From: Pseudomonadota bacterium | GTDB taxonomy: Bacteria; Pseudomonadota; Gammaproteobacteria; Steroidobacterales; Steroidobacteraceae | DNA: 58,588 bases | Assembly (NCBI GenBank): GCA_019352035.1 | Contig: JABBNZ010000018.1 | Span: forward strand, 1-58,588 | Direction of reading: 5' to 3' | Shown here: positions 27,081-35,866 of the stretch, piece by piece | How positions within the stretch are numbered: the stretch's first letter is position 1 | Layout: every line of letters begins with the position of its first letter | Notes under the pieces: model-generated | Seen by the model: the letters and a program-made list of their open reading frames with translations, nothing else | Told to the model about the DNA's origin: nothing | The model's database searches: none | Program-made: the position numbers and the translations under genes

Positions 27081-27899
27081 ATGAAGAATTCCCCCATCGG
27101 CGTTTTCGATTCCGGAGTCGGCGGCCTCACGGTGCTGAAGGCGCTCATGGCGCAGCTGCCCCGGGAGCGGTTCGTTTATCTCGGCGATACCGCTCGTCTG
27201 CCCTACGGCACCAAGAGCCCGCAGACGGTGGTGCGCTATGCGCTGCAGGCGGTCCGCAAGCTGACGGAGTATCGCGTGAAGTGCCTGGTTCTCGCCTGCA
27301 ACACGGCTTCCGCTGTGGGACTGCCTGCGGTCAGCGATGAGGTCCGCGACGTGCCGGTGATCGGCGTGATCGAGCCGGGCGCGGAGGCTGCGGCGCTGGC
27401 TTCCCGCTCCGGTCACATCGCCGTCATCGCCACTGAAGGCACCGTGCGCGGCGGAGCCTACCAGGACGCGATCGTCCGGCGCCGCAGCGATGCGCGCGTG
27501 AGCGCCGTGCCGGCGCCCCTGTTCGTGGCGCTCGCGGAAGAGGGGCTGTGCGGCGGGCCGATCGCGCAGAGCGTGGCGCGCCACTACCTGGAGCCTCTGT
27601 TCGATGCCGGTGCCGGCGCATCGAGTCCCGACACCCTGGTGTTGGGTTGCACGCACTTTCCCATGCTCGCCGACACCATCCGCCTCGCCGCCGGCCCCGA
27701 TGTCGGCATCGTCGACTCCGCCGAGACCACGGCGCTATACGTCCGGCGCACGCTCGAGCGGGAAAATCTCGCCGCCAGGAGCGGGGAGGGCGGCCTGCGC
27801 CTGTTGGCGACGGATGCCGTGGAGCGGTTTGCGAGGATTGGCGGCCGATTTCTCGAGCGGCCCATCCGACCCGACGAGGTCGAGCTCATCGACCTGTAG
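27081..27899 (+). CDS. murI: Glutamate racemase
   Basis: MurI supplies D-glutamate for peptidoglycan. The 272-residue product has the start IGVFDSGVGGLTVLKAL and both catalytic cysteines, in LACNTAS and LGCTHFP, the two-base racemase pair. It lies 26 bp after lysS. A family B repeat fills the gap between its end and the convergent ygfZ gene. Confidence 0.95.
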   Translation: MKNSPIGVFDSGVGGLTVLKALMAQLPRERFVYLGDTARLPYGTKSPQTVVRYALQAVRKLTEYRVKCLVLACNTASAVGLPAVSDEVRDVPVIGVIEPGAEAAALASRSGHIAVIATEGTVRGGAYQDAIVRRRSDARVSAVPAPLFVALAEEGLCGGPIAQSVARHYLEPLFDAGAGASSPDTLVLGCTHFPMLADTIRLAAGPDVGIVDSAETTALYVRRTLERENLAARSGEGGLRLLATDAVERFARIGGRFLERPIRPDEVELIDL

Positions 27900-27920
27900 C
27901 TGCGTCAGCCAGAACGATGA

Positions 27921-28111
27921 GCCTAGGCACAGGGACGTGCCCCGCCGCCGCAGCGCGAGGCGGCGCTGTAAGCGAAGCACTGCTTCGCCGTGCAGGGTGC
28001 GACGCATGCGTCGCACGGGTGGCCATGGACGGACACCCCGGGCAGGCCCGGTTCGACCCGGGACGTGCGCGGAGCAGGGATGCGCAGCGCAATGCCCGGA
28101 TCCAGCGCTAG
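27921..28111 (-). repeat. Family B dispersed palindromic repeat, copy B2 (after ygfZ)
   Basis: On the minus strand it starts at the ygfZ TAG (CTAGCGCTGGATCCGGGC) and runs through CCCGGGTCGAACCGGGCC, a perfect 20-bp palindrome (GTGCGACGCA and its complement, 27997-28016), GCGAAGCA/TGCTTCGC, a GC-rich hairpin and a final GGCAC...GTGCC stem. It matches B1 in order and sequence and is the most complete copy in the window. Confidence 0.8.
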
Positions 28112-29283
28112 TCTGGAAGAGAGTACGGCAGCTCGAGGCGCTCCAGCTCGTGCGGGAGCTCCTCGTTGAGGCTGCGCGGCGGGGGCGTGCCGCCCGGTCG
28201 CGGCGCTCCTGCCGGCGATGTCGCAAAGGGCGCCCACACGGCTCCCGTCGTCGCGAGCTCCGAAGGGACCGCGGCGTGCAAAGCCGAGCCGGTTGCGGGG
28301 GCTCCCACATTGGCGCGCGTGAGCGGCGCCGCTTCCGCCTGCAACGATGCGCCGGCCAGCGGAGCACTGACACGCTCGAGCGGCGCATCCGGCTGCATTG
28401 CCGCAGAGAGCTTCGGCCCGGTGCCCGGCAGAGGCGCGACGGCCAGGAACTCGCAACGGCCATCCTCGAGGCACACCGCCTCCACCACCGTGAAGGCACG
28501 CCCGTCGGGGAGCTCGCCGCTGTCGCCCGGCTTGAGGTCGAGGCCATGCCGGGAGCGGAACCGCTGCAGGCGGCGCTTGACACGTCCCCGGTAATGGGCG
28601 CGCGCGATCACTTCCTGTCCCGTGTAGCAGCCTTTGTCGAAAGCGATCGCGCCAATGACATCGAGATTCAACATCTGCGCGACGAATTGCTCGGAGGTGG
28701 CGCCGTAGACCTGGGGCATTCCCGCAATGATGTCGAGCTGGCGCCAGACCTCACGCCGCGCCGGGACGCCTTGCGATGACTCATCGGTGCCGGCCGGAGC
28801 CTCGGAGTCGCCCGCTTCCGCGCCCGCCGCAGGCGCGAGCAGCAGCCATCTGGCTGGCTGCTCGCCCACGCAGATGACCGCGGTGTTGCCTAGACGGCGC
28901 TGCTCGCCGGCGAGGGTCGGATAGGCGGCCAGGGGCGCGGAGACGGTCGTGGCGACGAGCCCCGTGATTCGCCAGCTCTGCGACGCATCGGCGACCTTCA
29001 CCTTGGCGCGCAGCACGTATTTCGCGAGGCGGCTGGCGACGGGCGCGGCCAACTCGCGCGGCAGCAGCGCGAGCAAATCGCCGGGCGCGAGCTGCACGAT
29101 GCGCAGCAGCGCGATCGTGCGCCCCTGCGGGTTGTGCAGCCCCGCGAGCACCGAGCGCTCAGCGCCGAGGCGGCCGAGGTCGTTGGAAAGTTGTCCCTGC
29201 AGAAACCGCGCCGCATCGGCGCCCGTCACGCGCAGCGCGCCGAAATCATCCAGTTCGATCTTTTGAAGGTGGGCACCATTCAT
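28108..29283 (-). CDS. ygfZ: YgfZ/GcvT-type folate-binding protein with low-complexity tail
   Basis: YgfZ is a tetrahydrofolate-binding protein needed for repair or assembly of some iron-sulfur enzymes. The 391-residue product has the diagnostic FDKGCYTGQEVIARAHYRG motif and the GcvT-like N-terminal domain (LTGADAARFLQGQLSNDL-like segment). Residues after about 305 form an Ala/Pro-rich low-complexity tail of about 85 residues, absent from most relatives. ATG 29283 was chosen as the family-like N-terminus. It is divergent from sdhC; Fe-S repair next to succinate dehydrogenase makes functional sense. Confidence 0.9.
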   Translation of the reverse strand: MNGAHLQKIELDDFGALRVTGADAARFLQGQLSNDLGRLGAERSVLAGLHNPQGRTIALLRIVQLAPGDLLALLPRELAAPVASRLAKYVLRAKVKVADASQSWRITGLVATTVSAPLAAYPTLAGEQRRLGNTAVICVGEQPARWLLLAPAAGAEAGDSEAPAGTDESSQGVPARREVWRQLDIIAGMPQVYGATSEQFVAQMLNLDVIGAIAFDKGCYTGQEVIARAHYRGRVKRRLQRFRSRHGLDLKPGDSGELPDGRAFTVVEAVCLEDGRCEFLAVAPLPGTGPKLSAAMQPDAPLERVSAPLAGASLQAEAAPLTRANVGAPATGSALHAAVPSELATTGAVWAPFATSPAGAPRPGGTPPPRSLNEELPHELERLELPYSLPD

Positions 29284-29556
29284 AATGCTTAAATCGTCAT
29301 TACCTCGGCGACGCGCGGCGACGTCATGGCCGCCGGAGCTGAATTCTGGCACACTTGTAAATTATGCGGACGAGCCCAGAGAAGAACTCCCCGACGCCGC
29401 CTTGCGTTCCGAGCGATCCAGCAACGATGCCTGCCCATGCCGTACCGGTCGAGCGCTCCCGCGAGATCGGCGGCCCCCCGGGCCCGGAGCCGACGCGCTT
29501 CGGTGATTGGGAGCGCAAAGGACGCTGCATCGATTTCTAGTCCCGCCAAGCCACCT

Positions 29557-29952
29557 ATGACAGAACGACCCCTCTCGCCGCACCTGTCCGTGTACAGGAT
29601 GCACCGGTATAGCCTGCTGACTTCGATCACGAACCGGGCCACCGGCCTCGTGCTCTCGGCAGGCCTCATCCTGCTCGTCTACTGGCTCGTCGCCGTCGCC
29701 AGCGGCTCCGCCGCCTATCACGGCGCCCGTCATGTGCTCTCGCTGGGGGTGCTCAAGGCGATCTACGTGATCCTGCTCGCCGGCTTCTCCTACCACCTCC
29801 TCGGCGGCATCCGCCACCTCATCTGGGACACGGGCGTTGGCCTGGAGCGCGCGCAGTCGAAGCGCAGCGCGGCGCTCGTGGCCGTCGCCAGCCTGCTGCT
29901 CTTCGTGAGCCTCGCCTGGTGGGCGTTGCACACGGGCGGAAGCGCGCCATGA
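29557..29952 (+). CDS. sdhC: Succinate dehydrogenase cytochrome b556 subunit
   Basis: SdhC is one of the two membrane anchors binding heme b and ubiquinone. The 131-residue product has the conserved start [12 protein letters not shown], three transmembrane helices, and the heme-proximal segment [19 protein letters not shown] at 29557 was chosen since the open frame upstream has no family similarity. The 273-bp region before it, shared with ygfZ, must hold the sdh promoter; I see only AT-rich CTTGTAAATTATG near 29354. Confidence 0.93.
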   Translation: MTERPLSPHLSVYRMHRYSLLTSITNRATGLVLSAGLILLVYWLVAVASGSAAYHGARHVLSLGVLKAIYVILLAGFSYHLLGGIRHLIWDTGVGLERAQSKRSAALVAVASLLLFVSLAWWALHTGGSAP

Positions 29953-30485
29953 CAAAATCGTCGGGAACGATTTTGGACGACGCGAAGCGTCGGGCCGCGA
30001 CGGCCGAGGCCCAGGATGGGCCGAGCACAAAGCCGCCGGGAGCCATTTTGAACGCGGTGGAGCCGCGGCCCCGCGGGGGCTCGGCCGAGGAAGGGTCGAG
30101 CAACCTGCGCAGTCCGCTCGCCCGGGTCCTCGGCCGGGGCTCGGCCAAGGAGGGCGTGCATCACTGGTGGGTGCAGCGCCTGACCTCGGTGGCGCTCGTG
30201 CCGCTCACGATCTGGTTCGTCGTCTCCATGCTGTCCCTGCCTTCCTTCGATCACGCGACGGTCATGGCATGGATGGGGCAGCTCTGGACCGCGGTATTCC
30301 TCATCCTCCTCGTGCTCACGACCGCCTGGCATTCCCAGCTCGGCGTGCGGGTCGTGGTGGAGGATTACGTCCACGGCAGCGGCATGAAGTCGCTGGTGCT
30401 GGCGCTGGTGACCTTCTTTCACGTGGTGGTCGCGACGGCCGGGGTGCTCGCGATCCTCAAGGTGGCGTTGGGAGGCGCCGCATGA
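29949..30485 (+). CDS. sdhD: Succinate dehydrogenase membrane anchor SdhD with repeat-encoded N-terminus
   Basis: The 178-residue product is far longer than usual (about 115-125). The family-like part starts at about residue 52 ([18 protein letters not shown]) and includes [13 protein letters not shown], three transmembrane helices (about 78-97, 110-128, 148-172) and the conserved [15 protein letters not shown]. Residues about 3-51 ([16 protein letters not shown]...) are encoded by two tandem family A elements. The ATG overlaps the sdhC stop (ATGA), and no ATG occurs between it and the conserved part, though GTG or TTG could restart. The extension would face the cytoplasm. Confidence 0.9.
   Translation: MTKSSGTILDDAKRRAATAEAQDGPSTKPPGAILNAVEPRPRGGSAEEGSSNLRSPLARVLGRGSAKEGVHHWWVQRLTSVALVPLTIWFVVSMLSLPSFDHATVMAWMGQLWTAVFLILLVLTTAWHSQLGVRVVVEDYVHGSGMKSLVLALVTFFHVVVATAGVLAILKVALGGAA
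29952..30105. repeat. Family A palindromic repeat, copy A3 (about two units), translated as SdhD N-terminus
   Basis: Hairpins in order: AAAATCGT/ACGATTTT with loop CGGGA (29954-29974), CGACGC/GCGTCG (29978-29992), GGCCCA/TGGGCC (30008-30022). Then a second, degenerate unit begins near 30033 (GCCGGGAGCCATTTTG). It starts 3 bp after the sdhD ATG and stays in frame throughout. Confidence 0.8.
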
Positions 30486-32255
30486 CCGAATACGAGTTCA
30501 TCGATCATACCTACGACGTCATCGTGATCGGGGCGGGCGGCTCGGGGCTGCGCGCCACGCTGGGCCTCGCCGAGGCGGGACTTTCCACGGCCTGCATCAC
30601 CAAGCTCTTTCCGACCCGCAGCCACACGGTTGCCGCGCAGGGCGGCATCAGCGCCGCGCTCGGCAACATGGGCGCGGACGATTGGCGCTGGCACATGTAC
30701 GACACGGTCAAGGGCTCCGACTGGCTCGGGGACCAGGACGCGATCGAGCTCATGTGCAAGGAGGCGCCCGCGGCGGTGATCGAGCTCGAGCACTATGGCG
30801 TGCCGTTCTCGCGCACGGAGACGGGCCGCATCTACCAGCGGCCCTTCGGAGGCATGACGACGCAGTTCGGCAAGGGCATCGCGCAGCGCACCTGCGCCGC
30901 GGCGGACCGCACCGGTCATGCGATGCTGCACACCCTCTACCAGCAGTCGATCCGCCGCTCGGCGACCTTCTTCGTCGAGTTCTTCGCGATCGATCTCATG
31001 ATGGAGAACGGCGCCTGCCGCGGTGTCGTGGCTCTCGACATGACCGAGGGAAGGCTGCACCGCTTCCGCGCCCACACGACGATTCTCGCGACCGGCGGCT
31101 ACGGGCGCGCGTACTTCTCCTGCACCTCGGCGCACTCCTGCACCGGGGACGGCAGCGCGATGGTGCTGCGCGCCGGGCTGCCCCTGCAGGACATGGAGTT
31201 CGTGCAGTTCCATCCGACCGGCATCTACGGCGCCGGCTGCCTCATCACCGAAGGCGCGCGCGGCGAGGGCGGCTATCTCACGAACTCCAAGGGCGAGCGG
31301 TTCATGGAGCGTTATGCTCCGAACGCGAAGGACCTCGCCTCGCGCGATGTCGTGAGCCGCGCCATGACGATCGAGATCCGCGAGGGCCGCGGCGTGGGCG
31401 CCGAGCACGACCACATCCACCTGCACCTCGAGCACCTGGGGCCCGAGGTGATCCACGAGCGGCTGCCCGGCATCGCCGAGACCGCCCGCATCTTCGCGGG
31501 GGTCGACGTCCATCCCCGTGCAGCCGACGGTCCACTACAACATGGGCGGCGTACCCTGCAATTTTCACGGCGAGGTGGTGGCGCCCAGGGGCGGCGATCC
31601 CGATGCGGTCGTGCCCGGCCTGATGGCCGTGGGCGAAGCGGCTTGCGTTTCCGTCCATGGCGCGAATCGCCTGGGCTCGAACTCCCTGCTCGACCTGGTC
31701 GTCTTCGGCCGGCAGGCCGCGCGCCGCTGCGCGGAGCTGCAGCGCCCGGGCATGCGCCACGCGCCGCTGCCCGGCGATGCCGGCGAGCTTGCCGTGTCCC
31801 GCCTCGATCGGCTGCGCAACGCCCAGGGCTCCCGGCCCACGGCCGCCATCCGCCTCGAGATGCAGAAGATCATGCAGATGGACGCGGCGGTGTTCCGCAC
31901 CGGCGAGTCCCTCGAGGAGGGTGCCCGCAAGCTCGCGCAGACCTTCGAGTCCTTCGCCGATGTCAGGGTCAGCGACCGATCGCTCATCTGGAACACCGAC
32001 CTCGTGGAGACGATGGAGCTCGAGAATCTGCTCCTGCAGGCGACCGCCACCATCCAGTCCGCGGCCAACCGCACGGAGAGCCGCGGCGCTCATGCCCGCG
32101 AGGACTTCCCCCAGCGCGACGATGAGCACTGCCTCAGGCACACGCTGGTCTGGGTCGAGGGGCCCGGACGGGTACGCTTCGACTACCGGCCGGTGCATCT
32201 GAACACGCTGACCGACGAGGTCCAGACGATCCCGCCGAAGGCGCGCACCTACTGA
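30482..32255 (+). pseudogene. sdhA: Succinate dehydrogenase flavoprotein, frameshifted as sequenced
   Basis: SdhA oxidises succinate with covalent FAD. The first frame (30482 to about 31513) carries [18 protein letters not shown], the FAD-linking His in SHTVAAQGG and [18 protein letters not shown]. After GVDV (31510) the conserved text continues in the +1 frame as [13 protein letters not shown] (from 31512) to [15 protein letters not shown] and the end at 32255. The family usually reads GVDV-TREP-IPVQP, so about 11 bases appear to be missing. Restored length would be about 594 residues, normal. All other sdh genes are intact, so a sequencing or assembly error is as likely as real inactivation. 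Confidence 0.88.
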
Positions 32256-32271
32256 CGCTCAAGGTTTTCCG

Positions 32272-33057
32272 ATGGCCGACTTCCGACTTCCCGCCAACTC
32301 CCGCATCCGCCAGGGCAAGACCCACCGGGCACCCGCCGGCGCGGGCAAGGTGCGCGTGTTGCGCATCTATCGTTTCGACCCGACCTCGGGCGAGAACCCC
32401 AGGGTCGATACGTTCGAGCTCGACGTCGCCGGCTGCGGGCCGATGGTCCTCGATGCGCTGATCCAGATCAAAGGGACCATCGATTCCTCGCTCACGTTCC
32501 GCCGCTCCTGCCGCGAGGGCATCTGCGGCTCGTGCGCGATGAACATCGATGGCTTGAACCGCCTGGCGTGCACCACCGCGATGGAGGACCTCGGCGGCGG
32601 CGACATCCGCATCTATCCGCTGCCGCACATGCCGGTGGTGAAGGACCTGGTGCCGGATCTGACCAACTTCTACGCGCAGTATGCCTCGGTCAAGCCCTGG
32701 CTCGTCGCGCAGACGCCGCCGCCGCCCGACGGCGAGCGGCTGCAGTCGAAGGCCGAGCAGGAGAAGATCGATCGGCCCGCGGCCTGTATTCTCTGCGCCT
32801 GCTGCTCGACGGCCTGTCCGAGCTACTGGTGGAACAGCGACCGCTTCCTCGGGCCCGCGGCGCTGCTCGCGGCGTACCGGTGGATCATCGACAGCCGCGA
32901 CGAGGCGACCGGTGAGCGGCTCGATGCGCTCGAGGATCCGTTCCGGCTGTATCGCTGCCACACGATCATGAACTGCACGGACGTGTGTCCGAAGGACCTC
33001 AATCCCGCCAAGGCGATCGCCGAGATCAAGCGCATGCTGGTCGAGCGGACGAGCTGA
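32272..33057 (+). CDS. sdhB: Succinate dehydrogenase iron-sulfur subunit
   Basis: SdhB passes electrons from FAD to ubiquinone through 2Fe-2S, 4Fe-4S and 3Fe-4S clusters. The 261-residue product has [15 protein letters not shown] for the plant-type ferredoxin cluster, [16 protein letters not shown] for the second, and [17 protein letters not shown] for the third. Start and length (slightly long N-terminus, about 20 residues) are acceptable. It follows sdhA by 16 bp. Confidence 0.96.
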   Translation: MADFRLPANSRIRQGKTHRAPAGAGKVRVLRIYRFDPTSGENPRVDTFELDVAGCGPMVLDALIQIKGTIDSSLTFRRSCREGICGSCAMNIDGLNRLACTTAMEDLGGGDIRIYPLPHMPVVKDLVPDLTNFYAQYASVKPWLVAQTPPPPDGERLQSKAEQEKIDRPAACILCACCSTACPSYWWNSDRFLGPAALLAAYRWIIDSRDEATGERLDALEDPFRLYRCHTIMNCTDVCPKDLNPAKAIAEIKRMLVERTS

Positions 33058-33058
33058 G

Positions 33059-33379
33059 ATGGACCCGCAAGCCGGGGCGCTTCTCTGGCGCTGCCGCCGG
33101 GGGATGAAGGAGCTCGATGTGCTCCTCGAGCGGTATGCGGCCGCCGCGCTGCCGCAGGCCGACGCCGCCGAGCGCCGGCTGCTCGCCCGGCTGCTCGAGT
33201 GTTCCGACCCGGACCTTGCCGGCTACTTTCTGGGCGGTCAGACGCCACCGGAGCCGCAGATGGCGGCTTTGGTGAGGCGAATCGCGGCGGTGAGCAGCGC
33301 TCCCCTCCGAGAGCCGCCCGCAGGGGTGTACAGTGCCGTGGGAAGTCCCCGGAAACCGAGCATGATCGGAAGGCCTTGA
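33059..33379 (+). CDS. sdhE: FAD assembly factor SdhE
   Basis: SdhE helps attach FAD covalently to SdhA. The 106-residue product has the signature RRGMKELDVLLERY (the RGxxE motif that docks on SdhA) and the helical bundle up to residue 75 (LLECSDPDLAGYFLGG). The last 25 residues have no family similarity. It begins one base after the sdhB stop, and presence of SdhE supports the idea that a working SdhA is made. Confidence 0.9.
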   Translation: MDPQAGALLWRCRRGMKELDVLLERYAAAALPQADAAERRLLARLLECSDPDLAGYFLGGQTPPEPQMAALVRRIAAVSSAPLREPPAGVYSAVGSPRKPSMIGRP

Positions 33380-33467
33380 AAGCCCTTGACCGACTCCAAT
33401 TTTCCTGAAGATCCCGGGCCCGAAGGCCCGCTGAATCCCCCGGCCGCGCAGGCGGAAGTGCCACTGG

Positions 33468-33496
33468 GAAACTTTCGCAATGGTTCAGGGTCTATT
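33468..33496 (+). promoter_or_regulatory. Candidate sigma-E promoter of rpoE
   Basis: GAAACTT (33468-33474), one mismatch from GGAACTT, is followed after 16 bp by TCTATT (33491-33496). The rpoE start at 33542 lies about 40 bp after the expected transcription start. Autoregulation by sigma-E is standard in the family. Confidence 0.55.
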
Positions 33497-33541
33497 CAGG
33501 TCGCGGCACCGCGGCCTGATCCCTGGGAGGAAAGGGCGCGC

Positions 33542-34150
33542 ATGGGCGCCGATGTAAGTGATCTCAGCCTGGTTCGTCGCGTGCAGCGCGGCGACAAGGG
33601 CGCATTCGACGCGCTGGTGCTCAAGTACCAGCACAAACTCGTCAAGCTGGTCATGCGTTATGTCCGCAACCCGGCCGAAGCCGAGGACATTGCCCAGGAG
33701 GCCTTCATCAAGGCCTACCGCGCCCTGCCGCAGTTCCGCGGCGACAGCGCCTTTTACACCTGGCTCTACCGGATCGCCATCAACACCGCCAAGAACGCCG
33801 TGGTCTCGCGCGACAGAAGCCCCATCGAATACGATCTCGACCGCAGCAATACCGATGAGTCCTACGACATGCAAGGCCGGATGAAGGATGCGGAGACCCC
33901 AGAGGGGCTGGTGCTGACGGACGAGATCCGCTCCACCGTCAATGCGGCGATTGACGCGCTGCCCGAGGACCTGCGTACCGCCATCGTGCTGCGCGAGCTC
34001 GAGGGCCTCTCCTACGAGGAGATCGCCGAGGCCATGGCGTGTCCGGTGGGCACGGTCCGCTCGCGCATCTTCCGGGCGCGCGAGGCGATCGATCGGCGCC
34101 TGCGTGAAGTCTTCGAGGGCGGTCTCGGCCGCACGGAGGAGTTGGGATGA
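33542..34150 (+). CDS. rpoE: RNA polymerase sigma factor RpoE (AlgU)
   Basis: This extracytoplasmic-function sigma factor responds to envelope stress. The 202-residue product has region 2 (YVRNPAEAEDIAQEAFIKAY, FRGDSAFYTWLYRIAINTA) and region 4 (LPEDLRTAIVLRELEGLSYE, CPVGTVRSRIFRAREAI), very like E. coli sigma-E. ATG 33542 was chosen because GAGGAAAG precedes it, family similarity starts there (VSDLSLVRRVQRGDKGAF), and the candidate promoter lies inside the longer open frame. Confidence 0.95.
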   Translation: MGADVSDLSLVRRVQRGDKGAFDALVLKYQHKLVKLVMRYVRNPAEAEDIAQEAFIKAYRALPQFRGDSAFYTWLYRIAINTAKNAVVSRDRSPIEYDLDRSNTDESYDMQGRMKDAETPEGLVLTDEIRSTVNAAIDALPEDLRTAIVLRELEGLSYEEIAEAMACPVGTVRSRIFRAREAIDRRLREVFEGGLGRTEELG

Positions 34151-34824
34151 ACGACGAGCTCGACAGCCAGCTTTCCGCGATGTTCGACAACGAGCTGCCC
34201 GCCGCCGAGTGCGAGCTGCTTGCCCGCCGCCTCTCCCGCGATCCGGACCTCAAGGCCCGCTGGGGCCGGTACGCCGTCATTGGCGCGGTGATCCGTGCGG
34301 AGCGCGGCGTTACCCTCGACGGTACGGTGGCCGGACGCGTGAGCGCAGCCCTCTCGAGCGAGCCCGCGCTGAGCGCAGATGCGGGACGAGGGTCCGACCG
34401 GGGGAGCCGGCTGCAATGGTGGCAGCCGCTCGCGGGCGTCGGGCTCGCGGCCGGCGTGGCGGCGGCCTCCATCCTCTGGCTGCGCGCCCAGGCGCTGCCC
34501 GGCGGCGGCCCTGCGGTAGCGGTAGCGCCCGCCATGGTCGCCAGCACCTTGGCTCCCGCCGCGCCGCCGCCGGCTCCGCAGGGCGCCGGCGCCACGAGGC
34601 CCGACAGTTTCGTCGTGCCGCCGGTCTCGCAGCGGCCCATGGTCGTCCCCGCCACCGAGCTGGCCGATTACGTGGTGGCCCACAGCGCCTTCTCCTGGCC
34701 TTTCACCCGCGGCAGCCTGCTCTCGGCGCTGATGGTGAGTGAGCCGGGAACCTCCAGCACGCCCGTCGGGTCAGTTCAGCCAGCAGCAGGCGTGCAAGGC
34801 AATGCGATCCAGAATCCGAAGTAG
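34147..34824 (+). CDS. rseA: Anti-sigma-E factor RseA (MucA)
   Basis: RseA binds and silences sigma-E at the inner membrane until it is cleaved. The 225-residue product has the N-terminal sigma-binding domain (about 1-75, LDSQLSAMFDNELPAAECEL), a single transmembrane helix (about 94-113) and a Pro/Ala-rich periplasmic part. It overlaps rpoE by 4 bp, giving coupled synthesis of factor and anti-factor. The periplasmic part is diverged, so recognition rests on the N-terminus and context. Confidence 0.9.
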   Translation: MNDELDSQLSAMFDNELPAAECELLARRLSRDPDLKARWGRYAVIGAVIRAERGVTLDGTVAGRVSAALSSEPALSADAGRGSDRGSRLQWWQPLAGVGLAAGVAAASILWLRAQALPGGGPAVAVAPAMVASTLAPAAPPPAPQGAGATRPDSFVVPPVSQRPMVVPATELADYVVAHSAFSWPFTRGSLLSALMVSEPGTSSTPVGSVQPAAGVQGNAIQNPK

Positions 34825-35866
34825 AGAGCGTGTCAGCTGGCTGGTGCTAGCCATCGCCATCGCGGGCGTGGCGAATGCCGACGAGCCGGCAAAATGGCTG
34901 GAGCGCATGGACCACGCGCTCAGCACCCTCAACTACGACGGGACGCTCGCCCACTGGCAGGGAGGCAAGGTGGAGATGCTGCGCATCGTCCATCGGGTCC
35001 AGGACGGCACCGTCTCCGAGCGGCTCGTGTCCCTCGACGGCTCGGGCCGGGAGTTCATCCGCGTCGGCTCCAAGCTCACCTGTTATCTTCCCGACAAGCA
35101 CGTCGTGCTGGTCGAGCGCACGCCGGCCAAGGTCTCGCTCCTCGGCGAATTCCCTGCGTTCAACAAGCAGACGTCGCGCTTCTACGACCTCAAGGAGGTT
35201 GCCCGCATGCGCTTCGACGGGCGCAATACGCACCTCATCACCGTCATGCCGCGGGACCAGTACCGCTACGGCTATCGGCTGTGGATCGACGATTCCACGG
35301 CGATGCCGTTGAAGACGCAGCTTTGCGACGGGCACGGCAAGGTCATCGAGCAGATCGTGTTCGCGAGGCTCAAGGTCCGCCGGCACATCCCCGACTCCGC
35401 CTTTCGGCCCGGCATCTCGACCGCGGGCTTCCGCTGGCTGCGCAACGATTCCGTGCCGGTGAAGGAGACGGTGGCCCAAAGCGGCATGGTCTGGAGCGCG
35501 GGCCACCTGCCGCCCGGATTCCACATGGCCGCGCGAGCCGCGCAGACCATGCCGGGCGCGCCGGGTCCCGTCGATCACCTGGTATTCACCGACGGGCTCG
35601 CCTCCGTGTCCGTCTTCGTCCAGACGCATGCCGAGCAGCCCCGAGGTCAGGCGCCGAAGGTCGAGGCGGCCCGCGTCGGCTCGTCCTACGCCTTCTCCAC
35701 CGTCGTGGACGGCCACAAGGTGACCGCGTTCGGGGAGGCACCGGCTGCAACGGTGCGCTTCATCGCGAACTCGGTGAAGGGGGAGAAAGTCTCCACGCCT
35801 GCGCCGCCGGTCACGCTCGGGACGCTGCCGCCCGGTCCCTTTGCGCATTCGTCACCGCCGAACTGA
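34802..35866 (+). CDS. rseB: Periplasmic negative regulator RseB (MucB)
   Basis: RseB binds the periplasmic part of RseA and protects it from DegS; lipoprotein-like and LPS signals release it. The 354-residue product has a signal peptide with cleavage after ANA (about residue 26), then the MucB/RseB N-terminal domain (WLERMDHALSTLNYDGTL, YRYGYRLWIDDSTAMPLK) and a C-terminal domain with DHLVFTDGLASVSVFV. The ATG lies 23 bp inside rseA. No rseC or mucD follows. Confidence 0.92.
   Translation: MRSRIRSRERVSWLVLAIAIAGVANADEPAKWLERMDHALSTLNYDGTLAHWQGGKVEMLRIVHRVQDGTVSERLVSLDGSGREFIRVGSKLTCYLPDKHVVLVERTPAKVSLLGEFPAFNKQTSRFYDLKEVARMRFDGRNTHLITVMPRDQYRYGYRLWIDDSTAMPLKTQLCDGHGKVIEQIVFARLKVRRHIPDSAFRPGISTAGFRWLRNDSVPVKETVAQSGMVWSAGHLPPGFHMAARAAQTMPGAPGPVDHLVFTDGLASVSVFVQTHAEQPRGQAPKVEAARVGSSYAFSTVVDGHKVTAFGEAPAATVRFIANSVKGEKVSTPAPPVTLGTLPPGPFAHSSPPN

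Noticed and set aside
27548-28111. Open frame through repeat B2 on the + strand, and the matching frame through B1 on the minus strand
   Set aside because: Both are translations of the palindromic repeat running out of genes in other frames; frame use differs between copies, so this is not a conserved protein.
29345-29365. Sigma-54-like TGGCAC before sdhC
   Set aside because: The -12 element (GC at 10 bp from the GG) is missing, so only an AT-rich possible -10 remains.
33386-33541. 52-residue N-terminal extension of RpoE
   Set aside because: It is unlike any sigma-E N-terminus and contains the candidate sigma-E promoter.
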